Positions 1 to 7,250 of a stretch of 42,636 nucleotides of DNA are shown piece after piece. Within the stretch, counting starts at the first letter, position 1; each line of letters begins with the position of its first letter. The stretch comes from a virus, in the IMG/VR virus record IMGVR_UViG_3300024255_000053, positions 1 through 42,636 of that record. One strand, written 5' to 3'. The translations under genes and the position numbers were made by a program. The notes beneath the pieces were generated by a model, which did not search any database, was not told the origin of the DNA, and saw only the letters and a list, made by a program, of their open reading frames with translations.

Positions 1-529
1 CGAACTCATCCAGAAAAAGAATGTTAAAAGACATTCCTCGGACAGCTGAAGCGGAAGTTGATGCTGCAAGTATTTTTGATCCGTTTTCCAGTTCTATGTT
101 TCCTTTATTCCAGACCAGAATACCTTGCTGCATCCATTTAGGTAAGTTCTCATATGCAGTAGCCAGTCTTGCTAATAGTTCTCTTGCAGTTGTTGCTTTG
201 TTTGCGAGAATACCAATGTTTACACTATCATTAAAGATAGCATAGTGAAGTAGATACGATACACAGGTTGTAGACTTACCAGTCTGTCTAGGCATCTTAC
301 AGATATTAAATCTGTTCTCGTGGAAATTATTGATTAACTTATCTTGAAAATCGTAAGTTCTAAATGGTTGAAGACCATGATCCAAGGTCACAATCTTTAC
401 ATAATTATTTGCAAAGTATACCGGGTCTTGCTTGCACTTAATATATTCTTCAATATTCTCTTGCGTAAACTCAATTGAAGTATTCGCCTTCTTCAATAAT
501 GGGTTGCCCAAATAGACATCATTACTCAT
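1..529 (-). CDS. gp17: Terminase large subunit gp17, N-terminal part (runs off the window)
   Basis: DNA-packaging ATPase/nuclease of the T4 head-filling motor. Only the first 176 residues are inside the window; the frame is open to base 1. It starts at ATG 529, two bases after the stop of the upstream gene. The ATPase signature is visible: a Walker A region at residues 79-87 (MPRQTGKST, the variant P-loop typical of phage terminases) and a Walker B region at residues 169-175 (NILFLDE) with the catalytic Glu. The stretch before Walker A (LQPFRTYDFQDKLI) is the usual terminase adenine-binding/Q-motif region. The nuclease domain lies beyond the window. It sits downstream of gp13-gp16, the T4 order, although five extra genes separate it from gp16. 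Family assignment is secure. Confidence 0.96.
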   Translation of the reverse strand, partial: MSNDVYLGNPLLKKANTSIEFTQENIEEYIKCKQDPVYFANNYVKIVTLDHGLQPFRTYDFQDKLINNFHENRFNICKMPRQTGKSTTCVSYLLHYAIFNDSVNIGILANKATTARELLARLATAYENLPKWMQQGILVWNKGNIELENGSKILAASTSASAVRGMSFNILFLDEF

Positions 530-531
530 AA

Positions 532-1458
532 TTAATTATCCGTAAGCAAAACATCAAATGTACAAGTATATCCACCATTATTTGTTAATGTGTGCATTCT
601 TGCATCAATATCTGTTTTTTCTGGGAATGACTGAGGAACTGGATAAGTAAGTTGATATTGACCACCAACACCATTTACATATGCAACGTGTTTTACTCCA
701 AAATTCCCTGTGCCTCCTTCACGAACAAAAAGTTTAAAACTACCTGTTGATGTTCCCTGTGCAGTTACATCTAATCTCATTATATGACCAGTTTTACCTG
801 CAGGAACAGTATATATTGCCATCAGTGTCTGTCCTATATTTTCTAATATTTTTGCAACAGTGGTTGTAGATACTCTTATTAGAATACGCTTACTGTTTGC
901 AATATCAGCAGTGTTTGCATAGATCGCTCTATACACTCTGTAAAATGTATTAGTAGTAGTTGCTGAGAATCCAGATATAGTTACAGTCTCTGTAATGACA
1001 TTGTAATTTACATCAAGTCCTTGTATCTCTACAGTATCTCCATCAAGGTCAGTACTAGTATTATTTTCATTATTTGGCTCTACAACTCGAACTTCAAGTT
1101 GACTGCCTGCAGAAATTGTATCCCAAGGATAATTTGTGTCATTCTCATCCCAAATCGTTCCATTAGTATTTTGACTCATTTCAGGAACAGCACCAAACTT
1201 GTGGATTTGTCCGTATCCTGGAGGTAAAGAAATTTGGGGTATGGGTGATACAACCCAAGGTGAAGTTCCTTGATTTACCGTAATACTATTGCCAATGGAG
1301 ATAACTGTATCTGAAGAGATTCCCGATATATTAGCATCTACGGGAAATCTATTATCAGTAGAAATATATTGACCATCACTTGATGCAATCCCCATCACTT
1401 CAAACAAGGTAGTCTCTTGTTTAAGAAATGTACCTATTCCAGAATTCCAAATAGCCAT
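532..1458 (-). CDS. Putative virion structural protein
   Basis: 308-residue protein of unknown exact role, lying between the small-terminase region and gp17. It has no membrane segment or signal peptide, is rich in Thr, Ser, Asn and Gly, and looks all-beta. The middle (KFGAVPEM, an acidic segment ending NYPWDT, then DTVEIQGLDVNYN, ITETVTISG and FYRVYRA) resembles a pattern I know from marine phage virion proteins in which a Trp/Tyr-Pro-Trp segment precedes a V-x-I-x-G-L-D strand and an E-T-V-T-L/I-S-G strand. That recall is not a database match. The C-terminal half (TVPAGKTGHIMRLDVTAQG) looks like another beta domain. It starts 3 bases after the stop of the upstream gene and ends 2 bases before gp17, so it is co-transcribed with the motor gene. 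Confidence 0.75.
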   Translation of the reverse strand: MAIWNSGIGTFLKQETTLFEVMGIASSDGQYISTDNRFPVDANISGISSDTVISIGNSITVNQGTSPWVVSPIPQISLPPGYGQIHKFGAVPEMSQNTNGTIWDENDTNYPWDTISAGSQLEVRVVEPNNENNTSTDLDGDTVEIQGLDVNYNVITETVTISGFSATTTNTFYRVYRAIYANTADIANSKRILIRVSTTTVAKILENIGQTLMAIYTVPAGKTGHIMRLDVTAQGTSTGSFKLFVREGGTGNFGVKHVAYVNGVGGQYQLTYPVPQSFPEKTDIDARMHTLTNNGGYTCTFDVLLTDN

Positions 1459-1461
1459 AAT

Positions 1462-1800
1462 TTAAACCCAATCTAATTTGCCAGGGTGATATCTTCGTAC
1501 ATCACCAAACTTCACTGTTGGACTTTGTTCTACTGGATATACCCTTTGAACAATTGCACCAGGATATTCACTTTGTAGTTGTTCTGCCAACTCTTGATTA
1601 GTTGGTAGTCTTACAGAATTGTTTTGTTCCAACTTCATTCTATATATACTTCCCATCCAAACAAAATCTGCAACATATTGATAATTTTCTTCCACCTGTT
1701 GTTCGGGAGAAGCAGAATTATCACCACCAACATTGAGTGTTCCATTAAAGTCACCATTAATAGTGACGGATTCATTGAGAAATTCTTTAAAGTCTTTCAT
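1462..1800 (-). CDS. Small virion/internal protein with predicted prohead propeptide; paralogue of a module in the 513-aa neighbour
   Basis: 112 residues from ATG 1800, which follows the stop of the upstream gene by one base; a longer in-frame start at 1845 would overlap that gene and is less likely. The N-terminus MKDFKEFLNES looks like the short propeptides on many T4-like cyanophage capsid-associated proteins, with L8-N9-E10 followed by Ser matching the gp21-type prohead protease rule (hydrophobic-x-Glu, cut after Glu). A Gly/Asn-rich linker follows, then a domain at about residues 40-100 (YVADFVWMGSIYRMKL, EYPGAIVQR) that aligns with residues 320-380 of the 513-aa protein encoded just upstream. 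Function unknown; packaging into the head is an inference from the propeptide and context. Confidence 0.78.
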   Translation of the reverse strand: MKDFKEFLNESVTINGDFNGTLNVGGDNSASPEQQVEENYQYVADFVWMGSIYRMKLEQNNSVRLPTNQELAEQLQSEYPGAIVQRVYPVEQSPTVKFGDVRRYHPGKLDWV

Positions 1801-1801
1801 A

Positions 1802-3343
1802 TCAGCAGTTCCACGCTTTGAGTGATTTGGACAATCTATCCTCACCTGTGTTATTAGAAGGTTTCTGTCTCTTTCTCATTCCTTTCATCCTTGCACAGAA
1901 TGATGTTCTTCTCTTGTTACCAACTTTCTTTGAAGGTGCTTTTAGATCAGAACCAGGATTTTCTTTTTCATAAGACTTACGTCCTTTTTCGTTAAGACCA
2001 CCAGACTTATTCTGACCTTCTTTTTTGGTCCATGCGGCTCCTTCACTCATATCACCACCTTCATCGTGATTCTCATCTTTCATCAAATCACCATTTCGCA
2101 TTACATGATGACCTTTAGGTACTGGCTTACATTTTTTAGAGTCATTACAATAGTACTCACCTTTAGAACAACTCTTACTAGATTCTTCATTAACACCAAC
2201 ATTCAGCATTGGTTCGCCGGGGTTATACGGTGCAAGATCAAATCTTTGAAGATAACAGCCAGGATAAATCTTCTCAAGTACTGACTGTACTTCTTTTCTA
2301 GATGGTCTCTTAACATCAGGGAAGAAAAGTTTCATCATTACGTATTTACCTCTCCAGGTAAACCCTACCAAATAAACATTACCATTCTGTGCAGGAACTC
2401 TAGTCGCCTCTTCGATAGTCTTTTCTTCCTTCATCTTCTCACGCTTTGCTTTCGTCTTAGCAAGGATACGTGCCTTAGCATCATCCTGATCTTTCTTAGG
2501 AATAGGAGTTACGGCACCAACTGTTTGATCAATATCACCAACATCATATCCTTCAGTCTTTACACAATTGGGAACTACTCTTTTACCCTTCTTCTTCATA
2601 CCCTTCTGGGTATAACCAGACCAACACTTTTCGTCAAGAACTTCTACTTCAATACCCGCGGCTTCCATACACCTGATCTGAAGATCAGTCATCTCAGGAA
2701 GAGCCATAAACTCTTCATTCTTTGACTTACCGTAGTTGGCAGCACCTTTCTTACGGCATTGAACCAAACGACCAGAAGCATATGCAGAAGGCCATACAGA
2801 AGCAGATGCCTTTACCTTATGGTAACATGCATCCTTCTTACCACTACCTTTACCCTTCTTGTCCGCTTCATTGATTTCCATTTCTTCTTTCATTTTTTTC
2901 TTTGGTTTGTCAGTTGAAACGTAAGTTGGTTTTGCAGCACCAGACTTTGATTGTTGGTTTGGGTCTGCTTTCTTCTTTCTGCTTTGTACAGACTTTCTTT
3001 CAGCAGGAGTCATACTAGCCCTCTTTGAAGAAGATACACACTTGGGTGTTCCTTCACCTGGTTTATCACTAGCACATGTGCCACCAGTGACCACATTGAC
3101 CCAACCAGACTTACCGTCTTTAGACTTGGATCCCTTAAACCATTTATGTAGATTACCTTCTTGTATTTGTGTTTTAATCCAATCGTCGGGAATCATATTG
3201 TGTTTAGCCTTGAACTTATGATGAAGTTCTGTTGCAGAGATGTCATTATCTTTCGCAACCTTCTTCATAAGTCTATCGACTGAATTATGAGATGTATTAT
3301 TTAGTTTTACTAAACCTTTTTCAAGATCAGTTACTACAGACAT
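1802..3343 (-). CDS. Multi-module basic Cys-containing protein (DUF5872/DUF6321-like), possible head polyprotein
   Basis: 513 residues, very Lys-rich, no membrane segment. Modules seen in order: a DUF5872-like block (about 64-150, GNLHKWFKG, DKPGEGTPKCVSSSKRAS); a DACYHKVK/WPSAYASGRLVQCRKKGAANYG block (171-205); a KCWSGYTQKGMKKKGKR/PNCVK block (239-262); a mixed alpha/beta module (320-380) paralogous to the next gene; a YYCNDSKKCKPVPKGH block (397-412); and a DUF6321-like block (437-513, AWTKKEGQNKSGGLNEKGRKSYEKE then SFCARMKGMRKR, ending KAWNC). These blocks recur as separate small proteins or in other combinations in cyanophages, by my memory of the families. Candidate prohead-protease sites lie between blocks (I157-N-E, L215-P-E, I310-E-E, M432-S-E). 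Preceded by a perfect late promoter (3362-3369) and an AGGAGA ribosome site, so expressed with virion genes. True function unknown. Confidence 0.85.
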   Translation of the reverse strand: MSVVTDLEKGLVKLNNTSHNSVDRLMKKVAKDNDISATELHHKFKAKHNMIPDDWIKTQIQEGNLHKWFKGSKSKDGKSGWVNVVTGGTCASDKPGEGTPKCVSSSKRASMTPAERKSVQSRKKKADPNQQSKSGAAKPTYVSTDKPKKKMKEEMEINEADKKGKGSGKKDACYHKVKASASVWPSAYASGRLVQCRKKGAANYGKSKNEEFMALPEMTDLQIRCMEAAGIEVEVLDEKCWSGYTQKGMKKKGKRVVPNCVKTEGYDVGDIDQTVGAVTPIPKKDQDDAKARILAKTKAKREKMKEEKTIEEATRVPAQNGNVYLVGFTWRGKYVMMKLFFPDVKRPSRKEVQSVLEKIYPGCYLQRFDLAPYNPGEPMLNVGVNEESSKSCSKGEYYCNDSKKCKPVPKGHHVMRNGDLMKDENHDEGGDMSEGAAWTKKEGQNKSGGLNEKGRKSYEKENPGSDLKAPSKKVGNKRRTSFCARMKGMRKRQKPSNNTGEDRLSKSLKAWNC

Positions 3344-3361
3344 TGGTACGAATTCTCCTAT

Positions 3362-3369
3362 TATTTATA
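3362..3369 (-). promoter_or_regulatory. T4-type late promoter (TATAAATA)
   Basis: A perfect TATAAATA on the minus strand, 19 bases before the ATG of the 513-aa gene at 3343, followed by AGGAGA as ribosome site. This octamer is the late promoter box read by the gp55-type sigma factor in T4-like phages. It overlaps the last codons of the upstream tail-fibre-like remnant. Confidence 0.75.
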
Positions 3370-3682
3370 GAATACTGATAGAAGTATAAGAATCCAGTTC
3401 GAATGCTAGTGACTTCCACTCAGTTCCAAGATAAATCTGAACTTTACTCTCTGTTGTATTATAAATCATCGCACCTTGTGTCACAGTCAATGCATCTCTT
3501 TGTGTTGTCGTCAGAGTTGGTGGGTAAAATTTATCTGATGCTTTTACTGTAGTAGAAGTTACGTTACCAGTGACATCTCCAACAAAACCACCTGTTGATG
3601 TAGTAATGCCAGAAACATTAATGTTATTGACCTCAAAACCTTGACTATGTAAATTTTGAGTATGGAAAAGTACTCTTAAGAT
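3365..3682 (-). pseudogene. Tail-fibre-like C-terminal fragment, out of frame with the preceding gene
   Basis: An open stretch of about 105 codons without any ATG, GTG or TTG near its 5' end, ending in TAA at 3365-3367. From codon 7 it reads HTQNLHSQGFEVNNINVSG, then FVGDVTGNVTSTTVKASDKFYPPTL, TTTQRDALTVTQGAMIYNTT and KVQIYLGTEWKSL. The last part is the ending typical of cyanophage tail-fibre or other virion proteins with a pyocin-knob-like C-terminus. It overlaps the 3' end of the 105-aa gene by 38 bases in the +1 frame relative to it. The simplest reading is one gene split by a single-base indel. A +1 ribosomal frameshift at TTT C (tRNA-Phe re-pairing from UUU to UUC) would also join the frames. 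A real mutation, regulated frameshifting or an assembly error cannot be separated from sequence alone. Confidence 0.6.
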
Positions 3683-3962
3683 TTAATAGTTCAGTTTCTA
3701 AAACCTTTACTGTCTTTATTGCACTCTGTTCTACCCTTGGGGTCTCATTAAACAAGAATGCTTCAAAAATCTTAGCATCTTTTTTAATTTTTTCTAACTC
3801 TTTCTCTTTTTTTAAACTTTTTTCTTTAACCTTCTTTTTTTCTTCACTCAAACTTGCAAAAAGGTCTCCTAAGGATACCTCTCCAAGTATTTCTTTAGTC
3901 TTTTCTTTGTCTTTTTTCTTTTCTTCACCAATAAGAGAAAAGAAATCTCCTAAGTTATCCAT
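3645..3962 (-). CDS. Cyanophage virion-associated protein N-terminal domain, truncated by frameshift
   Basis: 105 residues beginning MDNLGDFFSLIGEEKKK. This opening, with the repeat-like DLFASLSEEKKK at about residues 33-44, is one I recognise from the start of much longer cyanophage structural proteins, in which a Lys/Glu helical head leads into a fibre or coiled-coil body. Residues 15-68 are almost entirely Lys and Glu and should form a charged helix. The frame closes at TAG 3645 just as the +1 frame opens into a fibre-like C-terminus (3365-3682), so the original product was probably about 195-200 residues or longer. It starts 3 bases after the stop of the upstream gene. Function unknown; fibre or assembly scaffold is a guess. 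Confidence 0.7.
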   Translation of the reverse strand: MDNLGDFFSLIGEEKKKDKEKTKEILGEVSLGDLFASLSEEKKKVKEKSLKKEKELEKIKKDAKIFEAFLFNETPRVEQSAIKTVKVLETELLNLKSTFPYSKFT

Positions 3963-3965
3963 TTT

Positions 3966-4301
3966 TTACACAGATATAGTAGCATTTACCATAACAGAAC
4001 CCTCAAATACCTTAGAAACTACACTAGAACCTGATGTTACAAGGATATCATAGTAGTTTCTACCTACTGTCAGATTAGATGTAACTGTAGTACCCATTGA
4101 CAAAGTAATTGTTCCAGTAGTTGATGCAATACCTACAGCAAAACTTTGAACATTACTAGAGTCTTCAGGATACTTTCTTACTTTAGATACCCCTGTATAT
4201 CCAGTCAAATCGATAATGGTTTGGTCAGGGTTCTTCATCACAAAATTTTGTGAAAAATCTGTTCCCTTATCAATTTGTATATTAATAGATTCGACAGCCA
4301 T
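3966..4301 (-). CDS. Small beta-sandwich phage structural protein (Ig-like/BppU-N-like)
   Basis: 111 residues. The pattern INIQIDKGTDFSQNFVMKN, DLTGYTGVSKVRK, GTITLSM, GRNYYDILVTSG, KVFEGSVMVNATISV matches a widespread class of small phage proteins in which a D-x-G-x-D-F start, a D-L-T-G-Y strand and a final E-G-x-V-x-V-x-P/A strand form an immunoglobulin-like sandwich. Such proteins often sit near tail or baseplate genes and may be adaptor domains. A CATAAATA late-promoter variant lies 16 bases upstream, at 4317-4324 inside the gp16 end. The role in this phage is not known. Confidence 0.75.
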   Translation of the reverse strand: MAVESINIQIDKGTDFSQNFVMKNPDQTIIDLTGYTGVSKVRKYPEDSSNVQSFAVGIASTTGTITLSMGTTVTSNLTVGRNYYDILVTSGSSVVSKVFEGSVMVNATISV

Positions 4302-4311
4302 TTCAATCTTT

Positions 4312-4737
4312 TTATGTATTTATGTCTTTACCGGCATTCTTTAACATCTTTTGAAGGTCTGCCGTTGAACCTACAAAAAGGGCATTGTTGACAGTAGTTG
4401 GTCCTTTCGATTCCTCTTCCTTATTAACATCCTTCAGTTTTTTCTGAAGGTCCATCAATTTATCAGTTGCATCAGAAACACTCTTAATCAATTGTCCCGC
4501 AACTTCATATGCACGAGGCATCTCACTTTCTTGTGCAAGTTCAAGAATACCATTAATTGCTTCTTGTCCTTTTTCGATAATCGAATACAAATTACCTCTG
4601 GTATATTCGTAGTCTTTACGAATATCTTCTTTAGAATTTTTATAGTGTTCTATCTTTTTTTCGATAGCATTCTTTTCCGGTATTACTTCTATTGGTTCAA
4701 TATCAAAAGTTTCATTGAGTTTTTCATACTTATCCAT
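4312..4737 (-). CDS. gp16: Terminase small subunit gp16
   Basis: 141 residues, the usual size of cyanophage gp16 (T4 gp16 is about 164). gp16 forms a ring that regulates gp17 and recognises the DNA substrate. The protein is mostly helical: a charged helix (about 20-60, KNAIEKKIEHYKNSKEDIRKDYEY), then a long central helical pair (GNLYSIIEKGQEAINGILELAQ; MPRAYEVAGQLIKSVSDATDKLMDLQKKLK) that matches the central coiled domain of the family. The C-terminus ends ADLQKMLKNAG. It lies directly after gp15, exactly as in T4, 8 bases from its stop. Confidence 0.9.
   Translation of the reverse strand: MDKYEKLNETFDIEPIEVIPEKNAIEKKIEHYKNSKEDIRKDYEYTRGNLYSIIEKGQEAINGILELAQESEMPRAYEVAGQLIKSVSDATDKLMDLQKKLKDVNKEEESKGPTTVNNALFVGSTADLQKMLKNAGKDINT
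4317..4324 (-). promoter_or_regulatory. Late promoter variant (CATAAATA)
   Basis: CATAAATA on the minus strand, 16 bases before the ATG of the 111-aa gene at 4301, inside the last codons of gp16. It differs from T4 late TATAAATA only in the first base. The same NATAAATA form appears before gp15, gp25 and the giant-protein/215-aa junction, which supports it. Confidence 0.45.
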
Positions 4738-4745
4738 GATTTACC

Positions 4746-5747
4746 TCAGAAAAGATTTCCATCAAAACCGAAATTGTCACCAACTTCGATTTGTGCATTA
4801 TCTGCTTGGGTTATCGTATATACCTTTTCCCCAAGTAAATGATTTTGTAGTGGTGACTTATCTTGAGCTCTCTTAACTGATAACCTATTACCTGTCACAT
4901 TCTCTACATACATCTCTTCTTGACCGATGTAAATATAAGATTTCTCTGGAATTTTAGTTCCATCATCAACATCGATTACAGTTTCTACCATATCAACATT
5001 CTCTGCAAGAAGAGTTGCAACCACACCATCATAATCTTTGACTGCTCTTGGTGTAACTTGATAAGTAACATCTCTCTGATAAGAATTTCCACTGGTAGAA
5101 CCAGCAACATATCCAACAGTAACCTTCTTGATGATATCGGAAGAAACATCTTTGAGAGGACCAAAGACATAAGTCTTTGCAGTAAATGTTATAGTATAAA
5201 TTAGTGCTCTTCTTGTATCAAAATTACCCTCATAATCATCACTCATATCAATGTTGTCCAGTTGAACTGGAACATTGATTACTTCATTCAGATTTCCCAA
5301 GAACTTGATGGGGAGTGTATAACCTGGTTGAAAGTATGGAACAATCTGTTCGATAATTTGAAGCATATCATCGTTCAATTTTGTGTAAATTGAAAGAGTG
5401 ATTGTCATGTTATATGGAACGGGAAGATATCCTTTCTTCGTCTCTGTTCCGTCAGGATTTGTATAAACTACAGTCTGTGTTTGAGTTGATTTTCTCGAAG
5501 AATCATATGCAAGATTCGTAAACTCAAATGACATCCTCGGAAGTGTCATTTGAACCGGTGCATTCAAATCCGGGTTCTGTTTTAGTCTTGCAAGAAATTT
5601 TTGAGTAGGTCCGTAAGCAAGAGGAACTTTGATGACACTAAAAGTAGAATCATTTTCGTCCTTATGGTGAATTTCGATTCCATTGAATAATGAACCAAAT
5701 CCAATAATTACAGATCTAAAGATCTCATTGTAAAAATAATCAAACAT
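4746..5747 (-). CDS. gp15: Tail sheath stabiliser gp15
   Basis: 333 residues. The start MFDYFYNEIFRSVIIGFGSLFNGIEI is the family opening (T4 gp15 begins MFGYFYN), followed by the I-x-V-P-x-x-Y-G strand (VIKVPLAYGPTQKFLARL) and LPRMSFEF, all diagnostic. gp15 caps the tail tube and sheath and joins tail to neck. T4 gp15 is 272 residues. Here about 60 extra C-terminal residues (IDVDDGTKIPEKSYIYIG, LSVKRAQ, NHLLGEKVY) form a separate module also seen in the giant baseplate proteins of this window. It is preceded by a GATAAATA late-promoter variant and sits between gp14 and gp16 as in T4. Confidence 0.92.
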   Translation of the reverse strand: MFDYFYNEIFRSVIIGFGSLFNGIEIHHKDENDSTFSVIKVPLAYGPTQKFLARLKQNPDLNAPVQMTLPRMSFEFTNLAYDSSRKSTQTQTVVYTNPDGTETKKGYLPVPYNMTITLSIYTKLNDDMLQIIEQIVPYFQPGYTLPIKFLGNLNEVINVPVQLDNIDMSDDYEGNFDTRRALIYTITFTAKTYVFGPLKDVSSDIIKKVTVGYVAGSTSGNSYQRDVTYQVTPRAVKDYDGVVATLLAENVDMVETVIDVDDGTKIPEKSYIYIGQEEMYVENVTGNRLSVKRAQDKSPLQNHLLGEKVYTITQADNAQIEVGDNFGFDGNLF

Positions 5748-5768
5748 TACTTTGAAGACATATACTTC

Positions 5769-5776
5769 TATTTATC
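5769..5776 (-). promoter_or_regulatory. Late promoter variant (GATAAATA)
   Basis: GATAAATA on the minus strand, 22 bases upstream of the gp15 ATG at 5747, overlapping the 3' end of gp14. One base from the T4 late consensus; same class as the box at 18341. Confidence 0.45.
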
Positions 5777-7244
5777 AGGGCATACCAAATGGATTGGATG
5801 TTGAGAAATCCAAAATTGTTTTTGCTTCTGATTCAATGGTATCATTATCTGCAAAAGGAGTTACTAAATCGTCAGTATTTGCAGAACCAATTACATACCT
5901 GGCTCCAGATGTACTACCGGTTAGATATTCTTGTGGAACAAAACTACCGCTTACAATACTGATTTCAATAATGTTTGTAATACCATTCCATTCCTTAACT
6001 CTTGCAGTTGTTCCAGATACAGAACCAGTTACAATTTCATTGAACACAAACATTCCACCGACACTAATGTTGGGGTTATCAACAAACGGTGGATCAATAA
6101 TTACAACCGGGTCGGTATCATATCCAGAACCACCATCTATAATATAAATTGCAGTAACAATACCCGCACTAATTGTCGCAAGACCCACAGCATATCTAGA
6201 TGGTGATGGGTATAATGAGTCAAATGTACTAGTAGAATCATCCCAGTAGTAATTGGTATCACTGAATAGTGGATAAGTTCCTGCAGTTAAACCAATAGAA
6301 ACCTTGGGCGGTTTAATATATCCAGAACCACCATCGGTAACTGTAATTTTACGAACAGAACCGTCTGAAGAAATACCAGTAATAGCAGCTGCACCAACAC
6401 CAGTATCACCAGTTATTGATACCCAAGGGGGAACTACATATCCACAACCAGCATCTGTCATATGAATGGCGGAAATTCTACCACCTATACCATTACAATT
6501 TGGATAGTCATAAGATAGTGATGCAATACCTGTAGCAGTAATTCCTCCTGGAGGTGCTGAAGAGAAACCGACCTGAGGTTGTGTCACATAATCTTTACCC
6601 ATATTGGTAATAGTTACCTGACTAACTGCACCTGCGGGACATACCTGTGCGGTTGCTGTTGCGGATCTACCAGCACCAATTAGTGTCAGTGTCTGAATAT
6701 AACCAATCTGTGCAATCTTATCATCAATGTCTTCGATACCCGTATCGATAACTTCATCTTCATAACGGAAGAGTTCACATCTTAATTCATAGACATACGT
6801 TTTCTTGAGTTGGTAGAACGGTTGCTCATGTTCTACAAACTTAATTTCAAACAATCTATCCCCAAGAGGGAAGTAAATCAAATCACCTTCTTTTGGTCTT
6901 GTTGAAAGTTCAATATCAGGAATATCTTTAATCAGTGGTGTAATATAGTCTTCGTACCTTTCTTTCGAAATTATGAGTTGTAAGTCATCTCTATTTTCAA
7001 TACCAAACTTCGATAGAATACTTCCTTGACCAGTATATCCATCATAGTTATCTACATATGCCTCAATTGGATATGCATTAGTAAAGTCAGACTGAATGAC
7101 TTCTTGTATAACTGTATTAGTTGTAACATACCTTCTGGGTAAGTAATAAACTTCTATTCCATACATCCTCAACTGTTCGTTGACAAGACTCTGGACTAGA
7201 TTCTGCTCAGTTTGACTACCGTTCAGGAAAAATGGGTTGAGCAT
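5775..7244 (-). CDS. gp14: Neck protein gp14 with repeat-rich C-terminal extension
   Basis: 489 residues. Residues 1-180 carry the gp14 core: MLNPFFLNGSQTEQNLVQSLVNEQLRMYGIEVYYLPRRY, IEAYVDNYDGYTGQGSILSKFG, and YELRCELFRYEDEVIDTG. gp14 with gp13 forms the neck that seals the filled head and docks the tail. T4 gp14 is only 256 residues. The extra part, about residues 185-480, is built of repeated units with G-x-G-Y-x-x-P-P-x-V-x-I (GKDYVTQPQV, GCGYVVPPWVSI, GSGYIKPPKVSI, GSGYDTDPVVII), beta-turn modules that also occur in gp8 and both giant baseplate proteins here. The extension probably decorates the neck, which is inference. The start is 6 bases after the gp13 stop. Confidence 0.93.
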   Translation of the reverse strand: MLNPFFLNGSQTEQNLVQSLVNEQLRMYGIEVYYLPRRYVTTNTVIQEVIQSDFTNAYPIEAYVDNYDGYTGQGSILSKFGIENRDDLQLIISKERYEDYITPLIKDIPDIELSTRPKEGDLIYFPLGDRLFEIKFVEHEQPFYQLKKTYVYELRCELFRYEDEVIDTGIEDIDDKIAQIGYIQTLTLIGAGRSATATAQVCPAGAVSQVTITNMGKDYVTQPQVGFSSAPPGGITATGIASLSYDYPNCNGIGGRISAIHMTDAGCGYVVPPWVSITGDTGVGAAAITGISSDGSVRKITVTDGGSGYIKPPKVSIGLTAGTYPLFSDTNYYWDDSTSTFDSLYPSPSRYAVGLATISAGIVTAIYIIDGGSGYDTDPVVIIDPPFVDNPNISVGGMFVFNEIVTGSVSGTTARVKEWNGITNIIEISIVSGSFVPQEYLTGSTSGARYVIGSANTDDLVTPFADNDTIESEAKTILDFSTSNPFGMP

Positions 7245-7250
7245 AACGTA

